A stretch of DNA of 64,000 bases, from NCBI RefSeq assembly GCF_002252985.1, contig NZ_NHPJ01000136.1, positions 1 to 64,000 of the forward strand, given 5' to 3'. Below, piece by piece: positions 25,511 through 33,030 of the stretch. The stretch's first letter is position 1. The number at the start of each line of letters is the position of its first letter. Position numbers and translations under genes: made by a program. Under the pieces are notes generated by a model. The model was given only the letters and a program-made list of their open reading frames with translations, was not told where the DNA came from and did not search any database. The DNA is from Halorubrum halodurans. Its GTDB lineage: Archaea > Halobacteriota > Halobacteria > Halobacteriales > Haloferacaceae.

Positions 25511-25531
25511 CGAGCTCGGGTATCTCGACTG
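25489..25531 (+). repeat. 21-base tandem duplication of a gene end
   Basis: CGAGCTCGGGTATCTCGACTG occurs at 25489-25509 and 25511-25531, with one base between. The first copy encodes the C-terminus ELGYLD and most of the stop. The second is non-coding. Confidence 0.9.
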
Positions 25532-25599
25532 GTCGAGTCCCGGCGGCTACGCGTTGGGTCACGCGGCGCGTCGCTCGGTGCCGGGCGTCTCGGGCGGAC

Positions 25600-25980
25600 C
25601 TACTCGACGTGTTCGCGCACCCACGCCGCGAGGTCGTCGCCGGGAACGAACCCCTCCGCGCGCCGGGCGACCGGCTCGCCGTCGACGAAGAGGACGAACA
25701 GCGGGACGCTGCGCACGTCGAATCGCTCGACGAGCGGCGGGTCGTCGCGGGGGTTCACGAGCGCCACGTCGACGTCGACCGTGCGCGCGACGTTGCCGAG
25801 GACGGGCTCCATGCTCGCGCAGATCCCGCAGCCCTCGGTGTAGAACTCGACGAGCGCGGCGTCCGTCCCGGCGAGGAACTCCTCGAGGGCGGGCTCGTCG
25901 GCGAGCGAGGTCGGGCGACCGTGGGAAGCGCTTCCGGCGTGATCGTCGCCGTCGTCCGTCGACACAGTATTGTGATTCAT
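25600..25980 (-). CDS. Thioredoxin-like protein with CGIC active site
   Basis: A 126-residue thioredoxin-fold protein: an N-terminal acidic stretch (residues 1-30), then VEFYTEGCGICASM with Cys51-Gly-Ile-Cys54 and the cis-proline in VRSVPLFVLFVDG. The unusual CGIC dipeptide should shift its redox potential from the WCGPC type of the trxA at 22988. The start codon ATG 25980 lies inside a palindromic sulfur box, and ATTTATAC (26005-26012 on the minus strand) is the TATA box. I infer that it acts on persulfides or disulfides under sulfur stress. Confidence 0.87.
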   Translation of the reverse strand: MNHNTVSTDDGDDHAGSASHGRPTSLADEPALEEFLAGTDAALVEFYTEGCGICASMEPVLGNVARTVDVDVALVNPRDDPPLVERFDVRSVPLFVLFVDGEPVARRAEGFVPGDDLAAWVREHVE

Positions 25981-25990
25981 GGACACTATT
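25966..25990. promoter_or_regulatory. Palindromic sulfur box over a thioredoxin start codon
   Basis: AGTATTGT (25966-25973) and ACACTATT (25983-25990) form an imperfect inverted repeat, 6 of 8 pairs matching. The start codon of the thioredoxin-like gene (25978-25980, minus) is inside it. A protein bound here would block transcription start, as expected for a repressor. Confidence 0.6.
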
Positions 25991-26033
25991 ATCCCTGGGA
26001 CAGTATAAATGCTCGCTTCCGGCAGATTCGGGA

Positions 26034-27377
26034 CTATCCGCCGTCGACGCGCCGTGCCCACGTCGCCGGCAGCCGGGCGTACACCTCGGCGTTGCGCGCC
26101 AGCGCCTCGCGGGTCGTGTACTCGTCGACCGCGTGGACCGTGTCGGTGCCGAACGCGAACTCCACGGTCGACACGCCGGCGTGCCGGAGGGTCTTGGCGT
26201 CCCCGCCGCCGGTGGCGCTCCGTCGGTAAACGCGCTCGCTGGAGACGGCGGCCGCCGCGGTGCTCACGGCGTCGACGAGCGGCCCGTCGACCGGCTCGTA
26301 GCTCCCGACCGACCAGCTCACGTCGGCGATGGAGACGGCGGGGAAGTCGGCGAGACACTCCCGGACGTCGGCGAGCACGTCCGCGGTCTCGACGCCCGCG
26401 GTCAGCCGCACGTCCAGCCGGGCGGTCGCCGCGTCCGGGACGGCGTTCACCGCCTCCCCGCCCTCGATCGTTCCGAGGTTCACCGTCGGGTGCTCGAACA
26501 GGTCGCGCGCGGCGGCCGCGCCGAGCGTCGGCTCGTAGTACTCGACCGACTCCTCGACGATCGGTCGGAGCGCCGGGTCGAGCGCGAACTCCCGAGCCCC
26601 GAGCCGCGACCGAAGCAGCGAGACGACCACCCAGAGCCGGTCGATCGCGTTGTCGCCGAGCGCCGGCCGGGAGCCGTGCGCGGCCGTCCCCTCGGCGCGC
26701 AGGGTGAGCCAGATGCTCCCGCGGTCGGCGACGGTGACCGAGTGTCGCCCCCGCGAGCAGGTCGTCTCGCCGATGACGCAGGCGTCGGGCGCGAGCCGGG
26801 AGAACGCGTCGCTCGCGACGAGCGTGTCGACGCCGGCGTCGCCGCCCGTCTCCTCGTCGCCCACGACCGCGAACGCGAGGGTGACCGGAGGGTCGGCGTC
26901 GGCCGCGGCGAGCGCCTCGCCCGCGGCCAGCATCGCCGCGAGCGGCCCCTTCATGTCGGTCGCGCCGCGGCCGTAGAGCCGGTCGCCCTCCCGCTCGCCC
27001 AGCGGATCGGCAGTCCACGCGTCGGCGTCGAACGGGACGGTGTCGACGTGGCCGTCGTACAGCAGCGTCCGCTCGCCCCGACCGGGCAGGACCGCGAGCA
27101 GGTTCGGTTTCGCCGGGTCGGCGGCGACGCGCTCGGTCTCGAAGCCGGCGGACGCCAACAGGTCGTCGACGTGCTCGACGATCCGGCGGACGTCGCCGGG
27201 CGGGTTCCGCGTGTCGAACCCGATCAGGTCGGTCGCGATCTCGACGACGCGGTCCGTCCGGACGGCCGGTCCGTCGCCGACGGCCCCGGTCGGATCGGTC
27301 GTGTCGGTCGGATCGGTCGAATCGGTCGGATCGGTCGAATCGGTCGAATCGGTCGGATCGAAGCGTTCGTCCGTCAT
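26034..27377 (-). CDS. M20 family metallopeptidase (ArgE/DapE-like)
   Basis: A 447-residue zinc deacylase/peptidase. Metal-site motifs are present: YDGHVDTVPFD (His, Asp), GRGATDMKG (bridging Asp), GDEETGG (catalytic and ligand Glu pair), IGETTCSRG and the final FAFGTDTVHAVDEY (His). A dimerisation domain lies between. The N-terminus has about 24 residues of Thr-Asp-Pro/Ser/Thr repeats not expected in the family, encoded by a 9-base tandem repeat. Candidate substrates are N-acetylornithine, succinyl-diaminopimelate or a dipeptide; the sequence does not decide. Confidence 0.9.
   Translation of the reverse strand: MTDERFDPTDSTDSTDPTDSTDPTDTTDPTGAVGDGPAVRTDRVVEIATDLIGFDTRNPPGDVRRIVEHVDDLLASAGFETERVAADPAKPNLLAVLPGRGERTLLYDGHVDTVPFDADAWTADPLGEREGDRLYGRGATDMKGPLAAMLAAGEALAAADADPPVTLAFAVVGDEETGGDAGVDTLVASDAFSRLAPDACVIGETTCSRGRHSVTVADRGSIWLTLRAEGTAAHGSRPALGDNAIDRLWVVVSLLRSRLGAREFALDPALRPIVEESVEYYEPTLGAAAARDLFEHPTVNLGTIEGGEAVNAVPDAATARLDVRLTAGVETADVLADVRECLADFPAVSIADVSWSVGSYEPVDGPLVDAVSTAAAAVSSERVYRRSATGGGDAKTLRHAGVSTVEFAFGTDTVHAVDEYTTREALARNAEVYARLPATWARRVDGG
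27289..27360 (-). repeat. Eight 9-base tandem repeats inside the M20 gene
   Basis: Eight units of GTCG(G/A/T)(A/G)TCG on the plus strand, reading on the minus strand as codons for Thr-Asp-Pro, Thr-Asp-Ser or Thr-Asp-Thr. The unit is three codons long, so copy number can change without breaking the frame. Confidence 0.92.
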
Positions 27378-27507
27378 GGTGGATGTCGTGAGGTGAGTCC
27401 GGCGAGCGGTGCGGGCGGGAGAGACGGGGAGACGTGAGAGAAGGACGGCGGGACGTGAGGTGGAGGGACGACGGAGCGGAGGCCGGGATGAGACGAGTTC
27501 GTGCGGG

Positions 27508-27966
27508 TCAGTCGTCGGTCGGTGCGGTCGCGGTCGGGTCGGCGGCGTCCCGGCTGCGCCAGACGCCCTGGACGTACGCGCCGACGAACATCCCGCCGAT
27601 CGCGTAGAGGATCGGCCAGTTGCCGACGCCGAGGCTGGCGTAGGCCGCGCCGGGACAGATCCCCGAGAGCCCCCAGCCGACGCCGAAGATCGAGCCGCCG
27701 ACGAGGACGTTCCGGTCGAACGACTTCAGCCGACGGCCGTACGGTCGGCCCGTCAGCGGGGCCGACTCGCGGAGCTTCGGCAGCGTCCAGAACGCGAGCC
27801 CGGCGACGATCGAGCCGCCGAACATCACGAACAGGAGGCCGAAGTCGTCGAACGTCAGGAAGGCCAGGACGACCTCCGGCCGGGCCATGTGGCTGAACCC
27901 GAGCCCGAAGCCGAACACGAGCCCCCCGAGGAGCACGAGCGGCATGAAGAGGGGATGTCGGCTCAC
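27508..27966 (-). CDS. YeeE/YedE half-transporter, second half
   Basis: A 152-residue membrane protein with about four helices. The signature GWGLSGICPGAAYASLG (about residues 105-121) carries the conserved Cys of YeeE/YedE sulfur transporters such as TsuA, which move thiosulfate. GTG 27966 overlaps the stop of the preceding half by GTGA, so translation is coupled; the Met seven codons later is a possible alternative. The two halves together match a full-length YeeE. Neighbouring sulfur genes support import of thiosulfate or another reduced sulfur compound. Confidence 0.88.
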   Translation of the reverse strand: MSRHPLFMPLVLLGGLVFGFGLGFSHMARPEVVLAFLTFDDFGLLFVMFGGSIVAGLAFWTLPKLRESAPLTGRPYGRRLKSFDRNVLVGGSIFGVGWGLSGICPGAAYASLGVGNWPILYAIGGMFVGAYVQGVWRSRDAADPTATAPTDD

Positions 27967-28487
27967 ACCCCCACCCCCAGCGCCGAGACGGCGTTCGCGG
28001 TCACGATCGCGACGACGAGGAACGTCGCCACGCCGACGAGCGACGTCCGGGAGACCGACCCGACGCCGCAGATGCCGTGACCCGAGGTACATCCCTTCCC
28101 GACGCGGGTGCCGATCCCGACGAGGATCCCGCCGAGGAACAGCCGCCACGGCGAGACCTCGGTGGTCCAGGCGCTGCCCGCGAGCGACCACGGGTCACCC
28201 TGGTAGATCAGCGCGTAGACGGCCGCGCCGCCGAGTATCCCGAGGGTGAAGACGACGCGCCAGTCCCGAGAGGGCCGGTACTGCGCGAACCGCGAGCGCC
28301 CCGAGACGTACGAGAGCGTCGACTCGAGGAACGTGCTCGCGCCCGCCGCGATCCCCGTGCCGAGGTAGATCAGGACGGTGCCGAGCCCGACGAACAGCCC
28401 GCCGATCGCGTACCGCGAGACCCCGTTGGGAAACAGCGCGTCGACGGTCCCGGTCCCGAGCAGGTCGCCGAGGAGGCCGGCGATCAT
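27963..28487 (-). CDS. YeeE/YedE half-transporter, first half
   Basis: A 174-residue membrane protein with about five helices. The conserved motif GKGCTSGHGICG (about residues 131-142) contains two cysteines that in YeeE proteins bind and pass thiosulfate. The opening LFPNGVSRYAIGGLFVGLG is also typical. It precedes and overlaps the second half by four bases, and follows the rhodanese-lactamase fusion gene by about 70 bases, so all three are likely one operon read from 29768 leftward. Confidence 0.9.
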   Translation of the reverse strand: MIAGLLGDLLGTGTVDALFPNGVSRYAIGGLFVGLGTVLIYLGTGIAAGASTFLESTLSYVSGRSRFAQYRPSRDWRVVFTLGILGGAAVYALIYQGDPWSLAGSAWTTEVSPWRLFLGGILVGIGTRVGKGCTSGHGICGVGSVSRTSLVGVATFLVVAIVTANAVSALGVGV

Positions 28488-28559
28488 CGTCGCTCACCGC
28501 CGCCGGAGGACGGGGTCGCCGCGTACCGGCTCGCGGCCCGGTCGGAGCTCACGGTCGGG

Positions 28560-29768
28560 TCAGTCGTCGCTCGTGAGGGCATCCTGGCTCGCGGCGCAGT
28601 TGTTCGGGCCGAGCTCGAGCGCGAACGCCTCCTCGTCGTCGACGGCGTTCCGCCCGAGATTGGTGGCGATGACCTCCTCGTAGTTGGCCGGTCGGGGCGG
28701 CATGTCCGCGAGGACGGTCTCGACGAAGGCGTCCTCGTCGGCGGAGAGCGCGTCCATGCGCTCGCGGAGGTCGCCGATCGGCGCGGTGTAGGTGCCGTCT
28801 CCGGCGGGCTCGGCCGCGTCGCTGAAGTGCGCACCGCCCACGAGGACGTCGTCGTCGAACGTCAACACGCGGTTCTGGAGCGAGTCGTACAGCATCCGTG
28901 CGGCCTCGGGGGCGCCCTCTTCGCCCTCCTCGAGGTCCGGGCGGGCGACGCTCTCGACGAAGAGACCGTCGCCGGTCGCGAGGAGGCTCTCGCCGAGCAG
29001 ATACGAGGTCATCCCGGTGGTGTGACCGGGCGTGAACACCGTCTCGACCGTCGCGTCCCCGACCACGAACTCGTCGCCGTCGGTCGTCAGCGTGACCTCG
29101 TCCGCGTAGGTGACGCCGCGGTCGGCGGCGGCGGACGGCAGGACCGCCTCGACGCCCTCCGCGGCCAGCTCGCGGAGCCCGGAGACGTGGTCAGCGTGCA
29201 CGTGCGTGTCGAACGCGTACCTCAGCTCGACGCCGAGCTCCGCGGCGTCCGCGAGGTAGCGGTCGGCGAACGCACGGAGGGGGTCGACGACCGCGGCCTC
29301 GCCGTCGTCGTACAGCAGATAGCCGAGACAGCCGCTCGAGGGGCGCTGGTACTGGAGGAGCGTTCCCGGCCCGTCGTAGTCGGTCACCTCACGGGCCTCG
29401 TAGATCGACGCCCAGCCGTTCATCCCGTCCTCGAGGTGGTCGACGTCGTAGCCGCGGTCCGCGAGCGCGCCGGCGACGTACTCGCTCGCGCCGCCCTTCG
29501 CACAGAGCACGGTGACGTGCTCGTCGTCGGGGATCGACTTGAGGACGGCGTCGTCGATCTCCTCGTCGAGGAAGTGGAAGTAGGGCGCGTTGATCGAGTC
29601 GACGTTCTCGCCGTCGATGCGCCACTCCTCGTAGTCGCTCGACATCCGCGCGTCGAGCAGCGTCACCGACTCCCCGGCGTCGATGCGGTCTTTGAGCGTT
29701 TCGGGTGCGATCGAGTCGACGTCCGAGTCCGGCGTCGGAAAGTCCATCTCGTCTGCGTCCATGTACAT
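28560..29768 (-). CDS. Rhodanese plus metallo-beta-lactamase fusion (persulfide dioxygenase-like)
   Basis: A 402-residue protein with the rhodanese domain first (about residues 20-125, active-site Cys89 in VLCAKGGA). The ETHE1-like metallo-beta-lactamase domain follows (about 140-400). The lactamase site has HVHADH (His189, His191, Asp193, His194), GHTTGM and TGDGLFVESVARPD. Such proteins oxidise glutathione- or protein-bound persulfide to sulfite, and the rhodanese moves sulfane sulfur. Known fusions mostly have the lactamase first, so the order here is reversed. ATG 29768 is used, after a GTG at 29771. It heads an operon with the YeeE halves. Confidence 0.9.
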   Translation of the reverse strand: MYMDADEMDFPTPDSDVDSIAPETLKDRIDAGESVTLLDARMSSDYEEWRIDGENVDSINAPYFHFLDEEIDDAVLKSIPDDEHVTVLCAKGGASEYVAGALADRGYDVDHLEDGMNGWASIYEAREVTDYDGPGTLLQYQRPSSGCLGYLLYDDGEAAVVDPLRAFADRYLADAAELGVELRYAFDTHVHADHVSGLRELAAEGVEAVLPSAAADRGVTYADEVTLTTDGDEFVVGDATVETVFTPGHTTGMTSYLLGESLLATGDGLFVESVARPDLEEGEEGAPEAARMLYDSLQNRVLTFDDDVLVGGAHFSDAAEPAGDGTYTAPIGDLRERMDALSADEDAFVETVLADMPPRPANYEEVIATNLGRNAVDDEEAFALELGPNNCAASQDALTSDD

Positions 29769-29805
29769 CACCCACTATCGGACGTACCGACTTAAATGTT
29801 CTCAT

Positions 29806-29830
29806 AGTAATGTACAAGATATACAATACA
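29806..29830. promoter_or_regulatory. Sulfur box before the rhodanese-lactamase operon
   Basis: On the minus strand TGTATTGTAT (29821-29830) is followed by GTACATTACTA (29805-29815), an imperfect inverted repeat. A TATA-like ATTTAAG at 29792-29798 lies between the box and the start at 29768, so the box is just upstream of the core promoter. Confidence 0.6.
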
Positions 29831-29859
29831 AACGACCGCTCGTCGGATCGGAGATAAGG

Positions 29860-29924
29860 CGTATAAGCGCTTTTATACGGCATTTTCGCGTGTACCCGCG
29901 CGTAGCGCTCCATATTCTGGAGCG
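29860..29924. promoter_or_regulatory. Two inverted repeats in the divergent sulfur promoter region
   Basis: CGTATAA-6-TTATACG at 29860-29879 (7 bp perfect) and CGCTCCA-5-TGGAGCG at 29906-29924 (7 bp perfect). Both lie between the divergent starts at 29768 and 30031. They could be operators or hairpins. The 260-base intergenic region holds no gene. Confidence 0.6.
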
Positions 29925-29993
29925 TTCGAACCGTCCTGTCGTTCAGTCGTTCAAGTCAACCACAAGAATCGACACACTTATCATCGAACGTCC

Positions 29994-30010
29994 AATATTG
30001 TGTGGTATCC
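29994..30010 (+). promoter_or_regulatory. Sulfur-box-like sequence before tusA-dsrE2
   Basis: AATATTGTGTGGTATCC, about 30 bases before ATG 30031. It may be box and TATA box at once. A CCCAACACGGGG stretch follows. Confidence 0.5.
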
Positions 30011-30030
30011 CCAACACGGGGATCCCAACC

Positions 30031-30285
30031 ATGAGCACGGAAACCGCGACCGAGACGCTCGACGTGAAAGGACAGAACTGCCCGATGCCGGTCATCAAGA
30101 CGAAGGGAGCGTTCGACGGCCTCGAGGTCGGCGACGTTCTCGAGGTCGTCTCGACGGACTCGGGAAGCATGAGCGACATCAAGGGCTGGGCCGAGTCGAC
30201 CGCGGGCGCGGAGATGGTCGACCAGAAGGAGGCCACGGAGGACGGGACGGCGGTGTACAAACACTACGTCCGGAAGGCGGAGTGA
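30031..30285 (+). CDS. tusA: TusA-family sulfur carrier
   Basis: An 84-residue sulfur-relay protein. The CPxP motif is GQNCPMPV with carrier Cys17, followed by VIKTKGAFDGLEVGDVLEVVSTDSGS, matching the two-layer fold. TusA proteins carry persulfide sulfur to DsrE-type proteins or enzymes. Its stop is one base before the DsrE2 start, so the two are coupled and likely exchange sulfur. It is divergent from the rhodanese-lactamase gene. Confidence 0.93.
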   Translation: MSTETATETLDVKGQNCPMPVIKTKGAFDGLEVGDVLEVVSTDSGSMSDIKGWAESTAGAEMVDQKEATEDGTAVYKHYVRKAE

Positions 30286-30286
30286 G

Positions 30287-30874
30287 ATGAGCGCGGACAC
30301 ACCGCCGTCGGCGGACGGCGAGTTCTCGCCCGACGACGTCGCCGACCTTCACGCGCGGGTCGAGGCGTTGGAGACCGAGGTCTCCGACCTCCGAGGCGAG
30401 GTCGACGAGGGGAACGCCGACAAGATGGTGATCATCGCGACGAAGGGGACGCTCGACATGGCGTACCCGCCGCTGATCCTCGCGAGCACCGCCGCCGCCT
30501 TCGGCTACGACGTCACCGTCTTCCACACCTTCTGGGGCCTCGAGATCCTCCACGAGGAGAACTCGAAGGACCTCGGGTTGAGCGCCGTCGGCAACCCCAA
30601 CATGCCCGTCCCGAACGCCATCGCCGCGCTTCCGGGGATGGACCGGATGACCGCGCGGATGATGCGCAACCGGATCGAGGACAACGACGTGGCCTCGGTC
30701 GAGGAGCTGATCGAGACCTCCCTCGCGAGCGGCGTCGACCTCCAGGCGTGCCAGATGACGATCGATCTGCTCGGCTACGACGAGGACGACTTCTACGACG
30801 GCGTGACGACCGGCGTGGGCGCGGCCTCCGCCTTCCAGGACATGGCCGACGCCGACATCCAGCTGCTCGTTTGA
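30287..30874 (+). CDS. DsrE/DsrF-like protein (DsrE2 type)
   Basis: A 195-residue protein. After an acidic coiled segment (residues 1-45) comes KMVIIATKGTLDMAYPPLILASTAAAFGYDVTVF, the DsrE2 opening. The FHTFWGLEIL motif is followed by a long helical insert. The only visible Cys, in GVDLQACQMTIDLLG (about residue 149), sits where DsrE proteins carry persulfide. DsrE2 proteins pair with TusA and rhodanese in sulfur transfer, as here. It converges with the DUF1641 gene. Confidence 0.92.
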   Translation: MSADTPPSADGEFSPDDVADLHARVEALETEVSDLRGEVDEGNADKMVIIATKGTLDMAYPPLILASTAAAFGYDVTVFHTFWGLEILHEENSKDLGLSAVGNPNMPVPNAIAALPGMDRMTARMMRNRIEDNDVASVEELIETSLASGVDLQACQMTIDLLGYDEDDFYDGVTTGVGAASAFQDMADADIQLLV

Positions 30875-30932
30875 GCCGCCCCGGCGGCACACCGCTCGAC
30901 CCGTTTCGACCCGAACGAACGGACCGACCCCG

Positions 30933-31607
30933 TTAGGACTCGTTTTCCGGCGACCGCGACCGCCCGATCGCCTTCGAGAGCGCGAGCACGTACCCCAGCC
31001 CGTACTGGATCTCGGGGTCGCGGAGCCCGCGCGCGAGCCCCACGGCACCCACCTTCGACGGCTCGCTCCGCTGGGCCGCGCCGAGCCCCGCCAGGAGCGT
31101 CTTCGTCCCCTCGCGGACCTCCTCGTCGGCCGCGGCGTCCGCGACCTCGCCGAGGGCGGCCCCGGTGCCCGCGAGCGACCGGACCATCCCGTCGTCGAGC
31201 GCCGCGGTCGCGAGCGAGCCGACCTGCCCCAGCTCCGCGAGCTCGTCGAGGGTGCCGCTCCGCTGGAGCTCGATCAGCGTCTCCATCGCCTCCCGGAGCT
31301 CGTCGCCGTTGTCGCCGACGGTCGTCGCGAGTTCGACGGTCTCCGCCGTCGCCAGCCCGTCGGCCGACTCCGCGAGCGTCGACGCCGTGTCCGCGAGCTC
31401 GACGACCATCTCGTCGGTGAGGGCGGCCTCGCCGAGCGCGAGCACGTCGAGCAGCTCGTTGACCGCGTCGAGCCGGTCGAGGAACGCCGCGACGGCCTCG
31501 GGGTTCTCGGCGACGAGCGCCTCGAGGTCGTCGCGGTCGAGGTCCTCCCGACCGACGTCGTCCGCCCTCCCGGCGTCGCTCGCCTCCTCGGCGTCTTCCC
31601 CCGACAT
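30933..31607 (-). CDS. DUF1641 protein
   Basis: A 224-residue acidic helical protein. The C-terminal part (GAVGLARGLRDPEIQYGLGYVLALSKAIG region) is the DUF1641 signature. Such genes sit beside sulfide:quinone oxidoreductase-like or formate dehydrogenase-like genes and probably encode a partner protein. It starts one base after the flavoprotein stop, so it is the third gene of the tusA-SQR-DUF1641 operon. Confidence 0.88.
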   Translation of the reverse strand: MSGEDAEEASDAGRADDVGREDLDRDDLEALVAENPEAVAAFLDRLDAVNELLDVLALGEAALTDEMVVELADTASTLAESADGLATAETVELATTVGDNGDELREAMETLIELQRSGTLDELAELGQVGSLATAALDDGMVRSLAGTGAALGEVADAAADEEVREGTKTLLAGLGAAQRSEPSKVGAVGLARGLRDPEIQYGLGYVLALSKAIGRSRSPENES

Positions 31608-31608
31608 C

Positions 31609-32754
31609 TCAGAGCAACCCCCGTGCGGTGAGCCAGTAGGCCTCGTTGTACGCCAGCTTCGACCAGTGGAGCTTCTCCGAGGGCGGGGCGGGCGACGGCG
31701 GGTTCTCGTAGTCGAACTCGACGAACGACGCCGCGTCCATCCCGGTCTCGATGAAACAGAGCGTCTTGCCGTCGTACGTCGCCGTCGCGGGACGGCCGCG
31801 GACCTCGCTCGCGATCCGTCGGGCCACGACGCCCGCCTGGTAGTGGGCGACGCTGCCGGCCTTCGGCACGCCGGTCGTCGCGGCGTCGCCGATCGCGTAG
31901 ACGCCCTCGGCGCGCTCGGCCTCGAGCGTGTGCTTGTCGACGTCGACCCAGCCGCGGTCGCCGAGGTCGGCCTCCGCGACGACGTCGACGCCGCGGTGCG
32001 GCGGGACGCCGACGAGGAGGTCGTAGTCGAGTTCGGTTCCCTCCATCGAGGCGATCGTTCCCGCGTCGGGATCGACCGCCTCGGCGTTGAAGAACGTCTC
32101 CACGCCGACGTCGCGCTCGTCCATGAGCGGCCGCGCCCACTCCGCGATGTTCGCGTTCCCGTGGACGCGGTTGATCGGGTAGGTGTAGGTGATCTCGACG
32201 TCCTCGCGCAGTCCGCGCTCGCGGAACCAGTCGTCCGCCATGAAGACGAACTCCAGGGGGGCCGCGGGACACATGTGCGGCGTTCCCACGACGCTCAACA
32301 CGAGGTGTCCCTCAGTCATCGAGAGCAGCTCCTCGCGGAGCGCGACCGCGCCGGACTCCGAGTAGTAGTCGTGGCCGCCCGCCTCGAGTCCGGGGATCTC
32401 CGCCGGCGCGAGCGTCGACCCGGTCGCGACGGCGAGGTAGTCGTACGCGAGCGACCCGGCCGCGTCGCGGAGCGCGAGCTCCCTCGCGCCCGTGTCGATC
32501 CCGGTCACCCGATCGACGACCAGATCGATCCGGGAGTCGACGAGCTCGCGGAGCGGCCGCCGGCCGTCGGCGGGCTCGCGCTGCCCGAACGGGACGTACA
32601 GCCACACCGGCTTGTACACGTGGTCCGGGCCGTCGTTGACCAGCGTCACCTCGACGTCGCCGGCGTCGATCTCCGCGGCGAGCCGGTCGGCGAGGTCGTT
32701 CGCGAGCACCGCCCCGCCGGTTCCCCCGCCGAGGATCGCGATCCGGTCGACCAC
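31609..32754 (-). CDS. Sulfide:quinone oxidoreductase-like flavoprotein
   Basis: A 381-residue FAD protein. FAD binds at ILGGGTGGAVLANDLADRL (about residues 7-25), with the second site in GVYAIGDAATTGVPKAGSVAHYQ. Cys is found in TPHMCPAAP (about residue 160) and KTLCFIETG (about 330), where SQR-type enzymes have their redox pair. The segment YKPVWLYVPFGQ is also SQR-like. It would oxidise sulfide to zero-valent sulfur and pass electrons to quinone. GTG 32754 follows the tusA stop by one base. Whether it binds quinone is not decided by sequence alone. Confidence 0.85.
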   Translation of the reverse strand: MVDRIAILGGGTGGAVLANDLADRLAAEIDAGDVEVTLVNDGPDHVYKPVWLYVPFGQREPADGRRPLRELVDSRIDLVVDRVTGIDTGARELALRDAAGSLAYDYLAVATGSTLAPAEIPGLEAGGHDYYSESGAVALREELLSMTEGHLVLSVVGTPHMCPAAPLEFVFMADDWFRERGLREDVEITYTYPINRVHGNANIAEWARPLMDERDVGVETFFNAEAVDPDAGTIASMEGTELDYDLLVGVPPHRGVDVVAEADLGDRGWVDVDKHTLEAERAEGVYAIGDAATTGVPKAGSVAHYQAGVVARRIASEVRGRPATATYDGKTLCFIETGMDAASFVEFDYENPPSPAPPSEKLHWSKLAYNEAYWLTARGLL

Positions 32755-32755
32755 G

Positions 32756-32998
32756 TCAGGACACCTCCACGTAGAAGCCGTAGTCGTCGCCCGTCTCGTC
32801 GACGGCGAGCAGCTCGTTGTCGGTCTCGTCGACCCACTCCGAGACGTCCGTGAGCGACCCCTCGTTGTCGCTCAAAAGCAGGATCACGTCGCCGGGGCTC
32901 GCCGAGCGGACCCGGCCGATGAGGTCCATCAGCGGACCGGGGCAGGCGGCGCCGCGCGCGTCGACCGTGTCCGTGGGTTCGATGTCGATGTCGGTCAT
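32756..32998 (-). CDS. TusA-family sulfur carrier (second copy)
   Basis: An 80-residue TusA-like protein with GAACPGPLMDLIGRV (Cys19) and a C-terminal GFYVEVS strand. The motif is CPGP, different from the CPMP of the copy at 30031, so the two likely serve different partners. It is the first gene of an operon with the SQR-like flavoprotein, whose start is one base away. It probably accepts sulfane sulfur released by that enzyme. ATG 32998 is chosen because the frame upstream runs into the sulfur box. Confidence 0.9.
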   Translation of the reverse strand: MTDIDIEPTDTVDARGAACPGPLMDLIGRVRSASPGDVILLLSDNEGSLTDVSEWVDETDNELLAVDETGDDYGFYVEVS

Positions 32999-33030
32999 GA
33001 TACGTGCGGAGGTTCGGGTGCCGCGCACAT

